Part shown: positions 22,038 to 30,891 of the stretch, in pieces
How positions within the stretch are numbered: the stretch's first letter is position 1
Layout: each line of letters begins with the position of its first letter
Assembly: GCF_014202315.1 (NCBI RefSeq)
Contig: NZ_JACHGN010000005.1
Coordinates: 293,128-357,127 of the forward strand
Source of the DNA: Thermocatellispora tengchongensis
Lineage (GTDB): Bacteria > Actinomycetota > Actinomycetes > Streptosporangiales > Streptosporangiaceae
Direction of reading: 5' to 3'
DNA length: 64,000 nucleotides
Translations under genes and position numbers: made by a program
The notes under the pieces: model-generated
Databases searched by the model: none
What the model was told of the DNA's origin: nothing
What the model saw: the letters and a program-made list of their open reading frames with translations, nothing else

Positions 22038-22835
22038 TCACCAGCGGCCGGTGCGCGACGACAGCACCGCCGCGGCGGCCAGCCCGGCCGTGGACGTGCG
22101 CAGGACCGTTGGGCCCAGAAGGGCCGCCACGGCGCCCGACGCGCGGAAGCGGTCCAGCTCCTCCGGGGTGATGCCGCCTTCGGGGCCCACCACGAGCACG
22201 ATGTCGCCCTTATCCGGCATGGGCAGGCCCGACAGCGGGGTCTCGGCCTCCTCGTGCAGCACGACGGCGGCGGACGCGCCGGCCAGCAGTCCGGCGACCC
22301 CGGCCGTGGTCGCGAGCTCGGTCACCTGCGGCAGGTGGAAGCGGCGCGACTGCTTGCCCGCCTCGCGCGCCGTGGCCCGCCAGCGGGCCAGCGCCTTGGC
22401 GCCGCGCTCGGCCTTCCACTGGGTGACGCAGCGGGCGGCGGCCCAGGGCACGATCACGTCCACGCCGGCCTCGGTCATCATCTCCACGGCCAGCTCGCCG
22501 CGCTCGCCCTTGGGCAGGCCCTGGACCACGACGATGCGCGGTTCCGGGGCGGGCACCTCGTAGACGCGGTGCACCGACAGGCGCAGCGCGTCCTTGGCCA
22601 CGGCGGCGACCGTGCACTCGGCCACCCGGCCCGCGCCGTCGGTCAGGTCCACGCGCTCGCCCTCACGCAGCCGGCGTACGGTGGCCGCGTGGCGGCCCTC
22701 GGCGCCGCCGAGGACGACCTCGCCGACCACCTCGCCTCCCGAGCCGGCCGAAGCGCCCGAGGGGCCCCAGGGGCCCGAGGGGCCCGCGGGGCCCGGTGCG
22801 GGCAGGTCGGCGGCCAGGAACAGCGGTACGGTCAT
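22038..22835 (-). CDS. rsmE: 16S rRNA m3U1498 methyltransferase RsmE
   Basis: 265 residues, SPOUT-class methyltransferase. Motifs are 'GGAEGRHAATVRRLREGERVDLTDGAG' (PUA-like domain), 'VVQGLPKGERGELAVEMMTEAGVDVIVPW', 'RWRATAREAGKQSRR' and the knot 'VVGPEGGITPEELDRF' with 'LLGPTVLRTSTAGLAA'. All typical residues are present. It follows dnaJ by 15 bases in the hrcA-dnaJ-rsmE order conserved in actinobacteria. A G/P-rich linker near residues 13-33 is longer than usual. Confidence 0.95.
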   Translation of the reverse strand: MTVPLFLAADLPAPGPAGPSGPWGPSGASAGSGGEVVGEVVLGGAEGRHAATVRRLREGERVDLTDGAGRVAECTVAAVAKDALRLSVHRVYEVPAPEPRIVVVQGLPKGERGELAVEMMTEAGVDVIVPWAAARCVTQWKAERGAKALARWRATAREAGKQSRRFHLPQVTELATTAGVAGLLAGASAAVVLHEEAETPLSGLPMPDKGDIVLVVGPEGGITPEELDRFRASGAVAALLGPTVLRTSTAGLAAAAVLSSRTGRW

Positions 22836-22850
22836 CGGCCCGGCCGCGCC

Positions 22851-23987
22851 TCAGCGGCCGTTGAAGGCGTCGCGCAGCCGGGAGAAGAAGCCCTGCTGGC
22901 CGGGGGCGAACTTGCCCGGCGGGCGCTCCTCGCCGCGCAGCTTGGCCAGCTCGCGCAGCAGCTCCTCCTGCTGCGGGTCGAGCTTGGTCGGCGTCTCGAC
23001 GTTGACGTGGATCAGCAGGTCGCCGCGGCCGGACTCGTTGAGCCGCTGCACGCCGCGGTTGTACAGCGGGATGACCTGGCCCGACTGGGTGCCGGGCCGA
23101 ACGTCGATCTCCTCCTTGCCGTCGAGGGTCTCGACGCTGAGGATCGTGCCGAGCGCGGCGGCGGTCATCGGGATCTGGACCGTGCAGTGCAGGTCGTCGC
23201 CGCGGCGCTCGAAGATGTCGTGCGGCAGCTCGACGATCTCCAGGAACAGGTCGCCGGGGGGACCGCCGCCCGGACCGACCTCGCCCTCGCCCGCGAGCTG
23301 GATGTGGGTGCCGTCCTCGACGCCCGCCGGGATGCGCACCTTGATCGTACGCCGGGTGCGCACGCGCCCGTCGCCGGAGCACTCGGGGCACGGCGTGCGG
23401 ATGATCGAGCCGAACCCGCCGCACTGCGGGCACGGCCGGGAGGTCATCACCTGGCCCAGGAACGAGCGGGTGACCTGCGACACCTCGCCGCGCCCGTGGC
23501 ACATGTCACAGGTGTCGGGGTGGGTGCCGGGCGAGGCGCCGGACCCGGTGCACACCTTGCACAGCACGGCGGTGTCGACGGTCAGTTCGCGGGTGGTGCC
23601 GAACGCGGTCTCGCGCAGCTCCAGCTCCACCCGGATGGTCGCGTTGCGCCCGCGCCTGGCCCGCGAGCGGGGCCCCCGGCTCGCGCCGGAGGCGCCGAAG
23701 AACGCGTCCATGATGTCGCTGAACGGGAACCCCGCGCCGAACCCGCCCGCGCCCGCGCCGGCGCCCGAGGAGAACGGGTCGCCGCCGAGGTCGTACATCT
23801 GGCGCTTGTTGGGATCGGACAGTACCTCGTAGGCCTGCGTGATCTCCTTGAACCGCTCCTGTGTCGCGGGATCGGGGTTCACGTCAGGGTGGAGCTCGCG
23901 CGCCAGCCGCCGATACGCCTTCTTGATCTCATCGGGACTGGCGTCACGGCGTACCCCGAGGGTGCCGTAGTAGTCGCTCTTAGCCAC
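22851..23987 (-). CDS. dnaJ: chaperone DnaJ (HrcA-linked, DnaJ2 type)
   Basis: 378 residues: J domain with HPD ('[14 protein letters not shown]'), a Gly/Phe-rich segment, four CxxCxGxG zinc motifs ([32 protein letters not shown]) and C-terminal substrate-binding domains. The zinc region is complete. It lies 12 bases after hrcA on the same strand, so expression should follow CIRCE/HrcA control. The gene corresponds to the second DnaJ of actinobacteria, separate from the dnaK operon. Confidence 0.96.
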   Translation of the reverse strand: MAKSDYYGTLGVRRDASPDEIKKAYRRLARELHPDVNPDPATQERFKEITQAYEVLSDPNKRQMYDLGGDPFSSGAGAGAGGFGAGFPFSDIMDAFFGASGASRGPRSRARRGRNATIRVELELRETAFGTTRELTVDTAVLCKVCTGSGASPGTHPDTCDMCHGRGEVSQVTRSFLGQVMTSRPCPQCGGFGSIIRTPCPECSGDGRVRTRRTIKVRIPAGVEDGTHIQLAGEGEVGPGGGPPGDLFLEIVELPHDIFERRGDDLHCTVQIPMTAAALGTILSVETLDGKEEIDVRPGTQSGQVIPLYNRGVQRLNESGRGDLLIHVNVETPTKLDPQQEELLRELAKLRGEERPPGKFAPGQQGFFSRLRDAFNGR

Positions 23988-23999
23988 TTATCGACCTCG

Positions 24000-25022
24000 T
24001 TAAGATGCAGCCAGGATCTGGCTGACGTAGCGTGCCACCGCGCGCACCGCGCCCATCGTCACCGGATAGTCCATGCGAGTGGGGCCCAGCACACCGAGCC
24101 GAGCCAGTTGCTTGTCGCCCGAACCGTACCCGGCCGCCACGATCGACGTGCCGCGCAGGCCGGTATAGGGAACCTCCGAGCCGATGCGCACCGTCAGCGC
24201 CTTGCTGTCGGAGGTCTCCCCGAGCAGGCGCATGAGCACCACCTGCTCTTCCAGCGCCTCCAGCACCTCACGCAGGCCGACCGAGAAGTCGGCCGCCGCG
24301 AGGTTGGCGGCGCCGGCGAACACGATCTTCTCATCATGCCGCTCCACGAGCGCTTCGAGAAGCACCGACAGGACCATCGCCGCCACCGGCCGGTCCTCGG
24401 CCGGCACCCGGTCGGGCAGGTCGGCCACGTTGTCGGGGACCTTGTTCAGGTCGCACCCGTCGAGGGAGGCGTTCAGCAGCGCGCGCAGGTGCGCGATCCG
24501 GTTCTCGTCCACCGCCTCGGGCAGCTCGATCACCCGCTGGTCCACGCGGCCGGTGTTGGTGATCAGCACCAGCATCACGCGGCGCTCGGTGAGCGGCACC
24601 AGCTCGATGTGGCGCACCGTGGAGCTGCTCAGCGTGGGGTACTGCACCACGGCGACCTGGCGGGTCAGTTGCGCGAGCAGGCGTACGGTGCGGGTGACCA
24701 CGTCGTCGAGATCGACCGCGCCCTGCAGGAAGGACTCGATCGCGCGCTTCTCGGCGGCCGACAGCGGCTTGATCTGGGAGAGGCGGTCGACGAAGAGGCG
24801 GTAACCCTTGTCGGTGGGGACCCGGCCGGCGCTGGTGTGGGGCTGGGTGATGTATCCCTGCTCCTCCAGCACCGCCATGTCGTTGCGGATGGTCGCGGGC
24901 GAAACCCCGAGGCTGTGGCGCTCGGTGAGCGCCTTGGAGCCCACCGGCTCGTTCGTGGAGACGTAATCTTCGACAATGGCACGGAGCACCGCGAGCTTGC
25001 GGTCATCGACCAACGTGCTCAC
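24000..25022 (-). CDS. hrcA: heat-inducible transcription repressor HrcA
   Basis: 340 residues: winged-helix N-terminus ('[47 protein letters not shown]') followed by the GAF-like and dimerisation domains. It represses class I heat-shock genes by binding CIRCE, and needs GroEL for stability in studied species. A perfect CIRCE element lies 39-64 bases upstream of its start, so it is autoregulated, with dnaJ and rsmE under the same control. Confidence 0.96.
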   Translation of the reverse strand: MSTLVDDRKLAVLRAIVEDYVSTNEPVGSKALTERHSLGVSPATIRNDMAVLEEQGYITQPHTSAGRVPTDKGYRLFVDRLSQIKPLSAAEKRAIESFLQGAVDLDDVVTRTVRLLAQLTRQVAVVQYPTLSSSTVRHIELVPLTERRVMLVLITNTGRVDQRVIELPEAVDENRIAHLRALLNASLDGCDLNKVPDNVADLPDRVPAEDRPVAAMVLSVLLEALVERHDEKIVFAGAANLAAADFSVGLREVLEALEEQVVLMRLLGETSDSKALTVRIGSEVPYTGLRGTSIVAAGYGSGDKQLARLGVLGPTRMDYPVTMGAVRAVARYVSQILAAS

Positions 25023-25061
25023 CTCCCTGCTTCACGCGGCTTACTGGGGAAACGCGAGGTC

Positions 25062-25086
25062 TGGCACTCGGTGTTCCCGAGTGCCA
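25062..25086. promoter_or_regulatory. CIRCE operator
   Basis: TGGCACTC, nine bases, GAGTGCCA: an unbroken 8-bp inverted repeat with the canonical N9 spacer. The classical element is TTAGCACTC-N9-GAGTGCTAA, so only the outer bases differ. It is positioned upstream of hrcA. Confidence 0.93.
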
Positions 25087-25189
25087 AGTGTACGGCTCCG
25101 GCACACGAGGTGCGATAACGCGAGCGTCGCAAGCCACCGCCAAGTCGGCTGCCTTCCGGTGTCAAGTGCGAGCCGCCACACTCTTCGGT

Positions 25190-26167
25190 ATGACTGACAC
25201 ACCTCCCGAGGGCGCCGACCGCACCACTCGCGTGCCGCGCTCGGCTCAAGGGACGCCGTCCGCCTCTCCCCAGGGCGCGCCGGCTCCCGGCCCTTCGACG
25301 ACTCCTCCCCCGCCCTCGGGCGCCCAGCCGTACGGCGGCGGGCAATCCTTCGGCGCGCAGGCGGGCCCGCCGTACGGCGGCACCCCCGCCCCGCCGTTCG
25401 GATCTCCCCAGTACGGCGGGCAGCAGCAGCCCTACGGCAGCCCGCAGCAGCCGTACGGGCAGCAGCCCTACGGCTCCCCCGGCCAGCCCGGCGGACCGGA
25501 CTGGCCCGGCGGCCCCGGCGGCCCCGGCGGCCCCGGTTACGGCGGCCCGCCGCCCGGCTACGGGCCGGCCGCGGTGCCCAAGCAGCAGATCCGGCCGAAG
25601 CTGACCTGGGTGTGGCTGTCCTGGGTGGTGGCGATCCTGTGCCTGATCGGCGGCGTGGCGGGCGGCGTCGCCGGCCTCTTCGGCAGCGTGAGCGACGTGG
25701 CCCCGGCCACCCCGTTCGCGCCGGGCCAGACGGCCAGCGTAACCCTCGACCCGGCCGACCAGCCCGCCTTGTACATCGCCACCGACCAGAACGTCAACTA
25801 CGAGTGCTCGATCGACAACGGGGGCAAGCTGACCCGTTCCGCGGTGAGCCAGAACGTCACGGTCAACAACGTCAACTGGCAGCTCATCCTGAACATCGAG
25901 GTCCCGAAGGCCGGGACGTACAAGGTGGCGTGCGCGACCCAGGAGAACGCCCCCGACGTGCGGTTCGGCGTGGGCAGGAACCTCGGCGACGTGGCGAGCG
26001 GGCTCGGCGGCTCGGTCGCGGTGCTGTTCGGGGTGCCCACCGCGGGCTTCCTGTTCGCGATCATCGTCACGATCGTGGTCCTGGTGCGGCGCAGCGGCGC
26101 CCGCAAGCGCCTGGCCGCGAGCGCGGCGGGCGTCGGCGGCCCGCCTCCCGGGCCCTACGGCGGATGA
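25190..26167 (+). CDS. membrane protein with Pro/Gly/Gln/Tyr-rich N-terminus
   Basis: 325 residues. The first ~130 are disordered with repeated QQPYGSP, PPYGG and GGPGG motifs. A membrane span follows ('WLSWVVAILCLIGGVAGGVAGLF'), then a ~110-residue outside domain with a Cys pair ('NYECSIDNGG', 'YKVACATQEN'), and a second span near the end. No named family recognised; actinobacteria have many such proteins. ATG 25190 has no ribosome site; CACACT lies 7 bases upstream, so a leaderless start is possible. Divergent from hrcA. Confidence 0.75.
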   Translation: MTDTPPEGADRTTRVPRSAQGTPSASPQGAPAPGPSTTPPPPSGAQPYGGGQSFGAQAGPPYGGTPAPPFGSPQYGGQQQPYGSPQQPYGQQPYGSPGQPGGPDWPGGPGGPGGPGYGGPPPGYGPAAVPKQQIRPKLTWVWLSWVVAILCLIGGVAGGVAGLFGSVSDVAPATPFAPGQTASVTLDPADQPALYIATDQNVNYECSIDNGGKLTRSAVSQNVTVNNVNWQLILNIEVPKAGTYKVACATQENAPDVRFGVGRNLGDVASGLGGSVAVLFGVPTAGFLFAIIVTIVVLVRRSGARKRLAASAAGVGGPPPGPYGG

Positions 26168-26194
26168 TCACCCCGTTTGCTAGCGTCACCTGAC

Positions 26195-27019
26195 ATGTAC
26201 GGGCGCGACGTGCTGGCGGACGACTGGCGGCGGCGGAAGAAGGCCGCCATCCCGCAGATCCCGGCCGAACCCGACCTCGTGGTCGAGGACGCCGGCAGCG
26301 GGTTCTGCGGGGCGGTGGTGGCCTGCGACAAGGAGGCCGTCACCCTGGAGGACCGGTTCGGGCGGCGGCGGCTGTTCCCGCTGGCGCCCGCCGCCTTCCT
26401 CCTGGAGGGCAAGCCGGTGACGCTGGTACGCCCGCCCGCCGCGCCCCCCGCGGGCGGCGCGGGGCGCCGCCGCAGCGCCTCGGGCTCGATCGCCGTCGAG
26501 GGGCTGCGCGCCCGGGTGGCCCGCGAGAGCCGGATCTACGTCGAGGGCGTGCACGACGCCGCCCTGGTGGAGAAGATCTGGGGCCACGACCTGCGGGTCG
26601 AGGGGGTCGTGGTGGAGTACCTGGAGGGCGTGGACGACCTGCCGGCGATCGTGGCCGAGTTCGGCCCCGGGCCGGGCAGGCGGCTGGGCGTACTGGTGGA
26701 CCACCTGGTCCCCGGCTCCAAGGAGAGCCGCATCGCCGCCCAGGTGGCCTCCCCGCACGTCCTGGTCGTCGGGCACCCGTTCGTGGACATCTGGCAGGCC
26801 GTCAAACCGGCCACCCTGAAGATCCCCGCCTGGCCCCGGGTGCCGCACGGCCGCCCGTGGAAGCAGGGCGTGATCGAGGCGCTCGGCTGGCGCATGGAAC
26901 CCGCCGACGCCTGGCGCCGCATCCTCGGCGCCGTATCCAGCTACACCGACCTGGAGCCCGAACTGCTGGGCCGGGTCGAGGAACTCATCGACTTCGTCAC
27001 CGCTCAGGAGAGCTCATGA
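26195..27019 (+). CDS. DUF3097 family protein
   Basis: 274 residues, soluble. It begins [33 protein letters not shown] and continues with '[35 protein letters not shown]' and '[15 protein letters not shown]'. The latter part recalls a Toprim-like fold, which is inference. DUF3097 is widespread in actinobacteria near hemW and dnaJ; no function is established. TAGCGT (26181-26186) lies 8 bases before the ATG and there is no ribosome site, so the start is probably leaderless. Its stop overlaps the next gene (ATGA). Confidence 0.88.
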   Translation: MYGRDVLADDWRRRKKAAIPQIPAEPDLVVEDAGSGFCGAVVACDKEAVTLEDRFGRRRLFPLAPAAFLLEGKPVTLVRPPAAPPAGGAGRRRSASGSIAVEGLRARVARESRIYVEGVHDAALVEKIWGHDLRVEGVVVEYLEGVDDLPAIVAEFGPGPGRRLGVLVDHLVPGSKESRIAAQVASPHVLVVGHPFVDIWQAVKPATLKIPAWPRVPHGRPWKQGVIEALGWRMEPADAWRRILGAVSSYTDLEPELLGRVEELIDFVTAQESS

Positions 27020-27777
27020 CCGACACCAACGGCCAGCCCGGCGACCCGCGCGACGCGCCGGGCGACCCGGCCGCCCCCGACCAGGACCCCAACCGGACCA
27101 CCTTCGCCCGCCACCAGCCGCCGCCGTACCAGGCCCAGCCCGGGTACGACCAGGCCGGGTACGACCAGCCCCAGCCGGGCTACGGCCCCCCGCCGGGACA
27201 GGCGTACGGCCAGCAGGGCTACGGCCAGGACTACGGGCAGCAGAGCTACGGACAGCAGGACTACGGGCAGCAGGACTACAGCCAGCAGAGCTACGGCCAG
27301 CAGAGCTACGGCCAGCAGGACTATGGCCAGGCGGGCTACGGGCAGGCCGGGTACGGGCCGGGATACGGCTCGGCCCCCGGGTACGGCTCGGCCCCCGGGT
27401 ACGGCTATGGTCCCACGCCGGGCTACGGTGCCCCGGCCTCCGCGTACGGCCCCCGCCCCGGCTCCGACGACACCACGATGGCCATGATCGGCCACCTGCT
27501 CGGCCTGCTGACCTGGTTCGTCGGCCCGCTGGTGCTCTACTTGGTGAAGAAGGACGAGTCGCCCTACGTCCGCCGCCAGACCGCCGAGGCGCTGAACTTC
27601 CAGATCACGTTGCTGATCGCCTACTTCGTCAGCTTCGTCCTGACGTTCGTGTTCATCGGCGTCTTCCTGTTCATGATCGTCGGCGTCGGCGCCCTGATCC
27701 TGTCGATCATGGCCGCGGTCGCCGCCAACCGCGGCGAGGACTACCGCTACCCGTTCAACATCCGCATGGTGAGCTGA
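27016..27777 (+). CDS. DUF4870 membrane protein with YGQQ-repeat prion-like N-terminus
   Basis: 253 residues. Residues ~30-150 are a low-complexity tract of [10 protein letters not shown] and DYGQQ repeats, rich in Tyr, Gln and Gly. The C-terminal ~100 residues are a typical DUF4870 domain with '[42 protein letters not shown]' and three membrane spans. The domain's function is unknown. It is translationally coupled to the DUF3097 gene. The tract is encoded by imperfect 15-bp units. Confidence 0.85.
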   Translation: MTDTNGQPGDPRDAPGDPAAPDQDPNRTTFARHQPPPYQAQPGYDQAGYDQPQPGYGPPPGQAYGQQGYGQDYGQQSYGQQDYGQQDYSQQSYGQQSYGQQDYGQAGYGQAGYGPGYGSAPGYGSAPGYGYGPTPGYGAPASAYGPRPGSDDTTMAMIGHLLGLLTWFVGPLVLYLVKKDESPYVRRQTAEALNFQITLLIAYFVSFVLTFVFIGVFLFMIVGVGALILSIMAAVAANRGEDYRYPFNIRMVS

Positions 27778-27813
27778 CCCGGCCCGGCAGGCTGATCGTG
27801 AACGCGTGCACGC

Positions 27814-29439
27814 TCAGCGGCCCTCGGTGAGGAAGCCGGCGATGGCGTCGGTGACGCGGTCCAGGTGGGCCGCGTCGGGCAGATGGTACGGGCCGTCGAG
27901 CGCGATCAGGTGGGCGTCCGGCAGCTCGGCGGCCAGGTGGCGGCCGCCGGCGAAGGGGATCACGCGGTCGCCGGTGTAGTGCAGCACGAGCGCGGGGGCG
28001 GCGATCTCGGGCAGCAGGTCCGCGACGTCGATGTCGTAGATCGCCTCCAGGTAGCCCGCGGCGGTCTCGCGGTCGGCGGAGTCCTTGAGCACCCCGGCCA
28101 TGTGCCGGGCGGCGGCGTCGGAGCCGCCGGGACGGTACAGGTCGGCCATCAGCCGCGAGCCGATGCCCCAGTGCGTGCGGATCATCCGCACCAGCATGGC
28201 GTTCAGCTCGGTGTGGGTGAACACCGCGGGGCCGGAGGCGTACGTGCCGAACATCACCAGCCGCTCGACCAGCTCGGGGTGCCGCGCCGCGAACGCGAGG
28301 GCCACCGGGCCCGCCTGCGACATGGCCAGCAGGCTCACCGGGCCTCCCGTCCGCTCTACCACGGCGGCCAGCTCGGCGACGCTGGGCTCCAGGGAGAAGT
28401 CGTGTACGGGCCCGCGCGACAGGCCGGTGCCGTACCGGTCGTACAACGTCAGCCGTACGTGCGCGACCAGGCGTTGCAGCAGGGAGGAGCGCGGGTCGCG
28501 GCCGGAGGCGATCACGTCGATGGCCGACACCCAGCCGGGCAGCGCGACCAGCGGCGGCCCTTCGCCGAGCGTGGCGTAGGCGATCGTGCGGCCGTTCGCG
28601 TCGGCCGCGTACCGGGCGCGCAGCGCGCTCAGCGGCGGCCCCGCGCGCCCTGCGTGCCCGGCGGCGGGCGGGGCCTGCGCGGCGACCGGCGGGGCATGGA
28701 GGACGACCGGCAGGGCCTGGGGGGCGACGTCGTGCCGCAGGATCTCCAGTTCCAGGGCGGCCATGGCCGCCGACGGCTCCAGGCCCAGGTCCTCGGCCAG
28801 CCGCCGCCGGTACGCCTGGTAGTTGCGCAGCGCGTCGGCGTGCCGGCCCAGGGCGTACAGGGCGCGCATGAGCAGCGCGCGGGCCCGTTCCCGGAGGGGG
28901 TGCTCGGTGGTGAACGCCTCCAGCGCGGGCAGGGCCTCGGCCGCGCGCCCGCAGTCGAGCAGCGCCGCCGCGCGGGCCTCGACCGCCTCCAGCCGCGCCT
29001 CGTCCAGCCGGATCGCCTCCAGCCGGGCGATCTCGGCGTCGGCGAACTCCGCGTAGGCCGGCCCGCGCCACAGCGCCAGCGCCTCGCCGAGCAGCGCGGC
29101 CGCCGCGGCCGGATCGTCCTGCCTCCTGGCCTCGGCGACGAGCGCGTCGAAGCGCAGCGCGTCCACCTCACCGGGGCCGGCCTGGAGCAGGTAGCCGGGC
29201 GGCCGGGTGACCAGGCCGTCGTAGCCGAGCGCGCGGCGCAGCCGGGACACCTGGCTGTGCAGCGCTGCGTGCGGGTTGGCCGGCGGCCTCTCGCCCCACA
29301 CCAGGTCCACCAGCCGGTCGAAGGACACCACCTCGCCGGCCCGCGCCAGCAGCGCGGCCAGCACAGCGCGCTGCCGGTCGCCCAGCGCCACCGGTGCCCC
29401 GTCGCCGGCCTCCACCGTGCCCAGCACCCGGAACCTCAT
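27814..29439 (-). CDS. SARP-type transcription activator fused to an alpha/beta-hydrolase
   Basis: 541 residues. Residues 1-~95 form an OmpR-like winged helix ('HAALHSQVSRLRRALG', 'LVTRPPGYLLQ'). Residues ~95-240 are a bacterial transcriptional activation domain (BTAD). After a Pro/Ala linker (240-270), residues ~275-541 form an alpha/beta-hydrolase with nucleophile Ser374 in AMSQAG, acid Asp491 (YTGDRVIPF) and His519 or His525. The fusion suggests a regulator that senses or processes a small ester-like ligand. ATG 29439 is used; GGGGGC lies upstream. It converges on the DUF4870 gene. Target genes are unknown. Confidence 0.85.
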   Translation of the reverse strand: MRFRVLGTVEAGDGAPVALGDRQRAVLAALLARAGEVVSFDRLVDLVWGERPPANPHAALHSQVSRLRRALGYDGLVTRPPGYLLQAGPGEVDALRFDALVAEARRQDDPAAAAALLGEALALWRGPAYAEFADAEIARLEAIRLDEARLEAVEARAAALLDCGRAAEALPALEAFTTEHPLRERARALLMRALYALGRHADALRNYQAYRRRLAEDLGLEPSAAMAALELEILRHDVAPQALPVVLHAPPVAAQAPPAAGHAGRAGPPLSALRARYAADANGRTIAYATLGEGPPLVALPGWVSAIDVIASGRDPRSSLLQRLVAHVRLTLYDRYGTGLSRGPVHDFSLEPSVAELAAVVERTGGPVSLLAMSQAGPVALAFAARHPELVERLVMFGTYASGPAVFTHTELNAMLVRMIRTHWGIGSRLMADLYRPGGSDAAARHMAGVLKDSADRETAAGYLEAIYDIDVADLLPEIAAPALVLHYTGDRVIPFAGGRHLAAELPDAHLIALDGPYHLPDAAHLDRVTDAIAGFLTEGR

Positions 29440-29531
29440 CGCGCCCCCACCGGGAAGTGCCGCTCCATGGGGACACGATCGCAGATGGGAAGACGGGCCG
29501 TACACGCGGCGAAGCGGGCCCCGCCCGGACG

Positions 29532-30749
29532 TCAGGTCAGGTCGCGGATCAGCGCGTCGGCGAGCAGCCGGCCGCGCAGGGTCAGCACCATGCGGCCCGA
29601 GGTGAACGGCGCCGGCGACAGCAGGCCGCGCGAGAGCGCGTCGGCCACCGTGGGGCGGGCTGCCGGGGCGACCTCGGCCAGCGGGTAGCCGCTGGACAGG
29701 CGCAGCTCCAGCATCAGCCGCTCCACCGCCCGGTCGTCCTCCGTCAGGACCTCGCGGGCGTGGGCCGGGCTGACGCCCTGGGCGAGGCGGGCGGCGTACG
29801 CGGCGGGGTGCTTGACGTTCCACCAGCGGGTGCCGCCCACGTGGCTGTGCGCGCCCGGACCGGCGCCCCACCAGTCGCCGCCGGTCCAGTAGAGCAGGTT
29901 GTGCCGGCAGCGGCCCGCCTCGGACGCCGCCCAGTTGGAGATCTCGTACCAGGAGAACCCGGCCGCCGTGAGCATCTCCTCGGCGATCAGATAGCGGTCG
30001 GCGGCCACGTCGTCGTCGGGCATGGGCAGCTCGCCGCGCCCGATCCTGGCCGACAACCTGGTGCCGTCCTCGACGATCAGCGAGTACGCCGAGACGTGAT
30101 CAGGACCCGCCTCGATCGCGGCGGCCAGCGAGGCCCGCCAGTCGTCGTCGGACTCGCCCGGCGTGCCGTAGATCAGATCCAGGTTGACGTGCTCGAACCC
30201 GGCCGCGCGCGCCTCGGCCACCGCCTGCGCGGCCCGGCCCGGCGTGTGCCGCCGGTCGAGCACCCGCAGCACGTGCTCGCGGGCGCTCTGCATGCCGAAG
30301 CTCATCCGGGTGAACCCGCCCGCGCGCAGCTCGGCCAGCGACGCCGGATCGACCGACTCGGGGTTGGCCTCGGTGGTCACCTCGGCGCCCGCGGCGAGGC
30401 CGAACTCGGCGTCGATGGCGGCGAGCACGCGTACGAGGTCGGCCGCGGGCAGCAGCGTGGGCGTGCCGCCACCGAAGAACACCGTCTCGACCCGGGGGGC
30501 CCGGTCGCCGAGCACCCGCCGCGCCAGGCGCACCTCCTCGATCACCGTCTCGGCGTAGTCGCCCCGTGACGCGCCCGGCCCCAGCTCGGCGGCGGTGTAG
30601 GTGTTGAAGTCGCAGTAGCCGCAGCGCGTGGCGCAGAACGGCACGTGGACGTAGAACCCGAACGGCCGCTCGCCGAGCCCGGCCAGCGCGCCGTCGGGAA
30701 GCTCTCCTGTGGCGGGCACGGGCTCGCCGTCGGGAAGGGTCGCAGGCAC
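29532..30749 (-). CDS. hemW: HemW-like radical SAM protein (formerly coproporphyrinogen oxidase-like)
   Basis: 405 residues. Radical-SAM motif CATRCGYCDF (C-x3-C-x2-C), 'ETVFFGGGTPTLLP', 'TEANPESVD', 'RMSFGMQS' and the C-terminal HemN domain are present. HemW binds heme and probably acts as a heme chaperone. I chose GTG 30749 because the resulting N-terminus (PATLPDGEPVPATGELP) resembles that of other actinobacterial HemW proteins, though GGGAGG abuts the codon. Very long upstream extension frames are spurious. Divergent from the next gene. Confidence 0.92.
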   Translation of the reverse strand: MPATLPDGEPVPATGELPDGALAGLGERPFGFYVHVPFCATRCGYCDFNTYTAAELGPGASRGDYAETVIEEVRLARRVLGDRAPRVETVFFGGGTPTLLPAADLVRVLAAIDAEFGLAAGAEVTTEANPESVDPASLAELRAGGFTRMSFGMQSAREHVLRVLDRRHTPGRAAQAVAEARAAGFEHVNLDLIYGTPGESDDDWRASLAAAIEAGPDHVSAYSLIVEDGTRLSARIGRGELPMPDDDVAADRYLIAEEMLTAAGFSWYEISNWAASEAGRCRHNLLYWTGGDWWGAGPGAHSHVGGTRWWNVKHPAAYAARLAQGVSPAHAREVLTEDDRAVERLMLELRLSSGYPLAEVAPAARPTVADALSRGLLSPAPFTSGRMVLTLRGRLLADALIRDLT

Positions 30750-30891
30750 CCTCCCAGTCTGCCGCCGGTCGGCCAGTGCCCCGGACGGCCCGCGTACCGG
30801 CCAGAGCGCGGAATGGGTCGAGCCGGGAGGGGGAAAGCCGATAACGTCGGTAGTGGATCTTTCCGGCCGAGCACCCCCAAACGGAGCTCCG

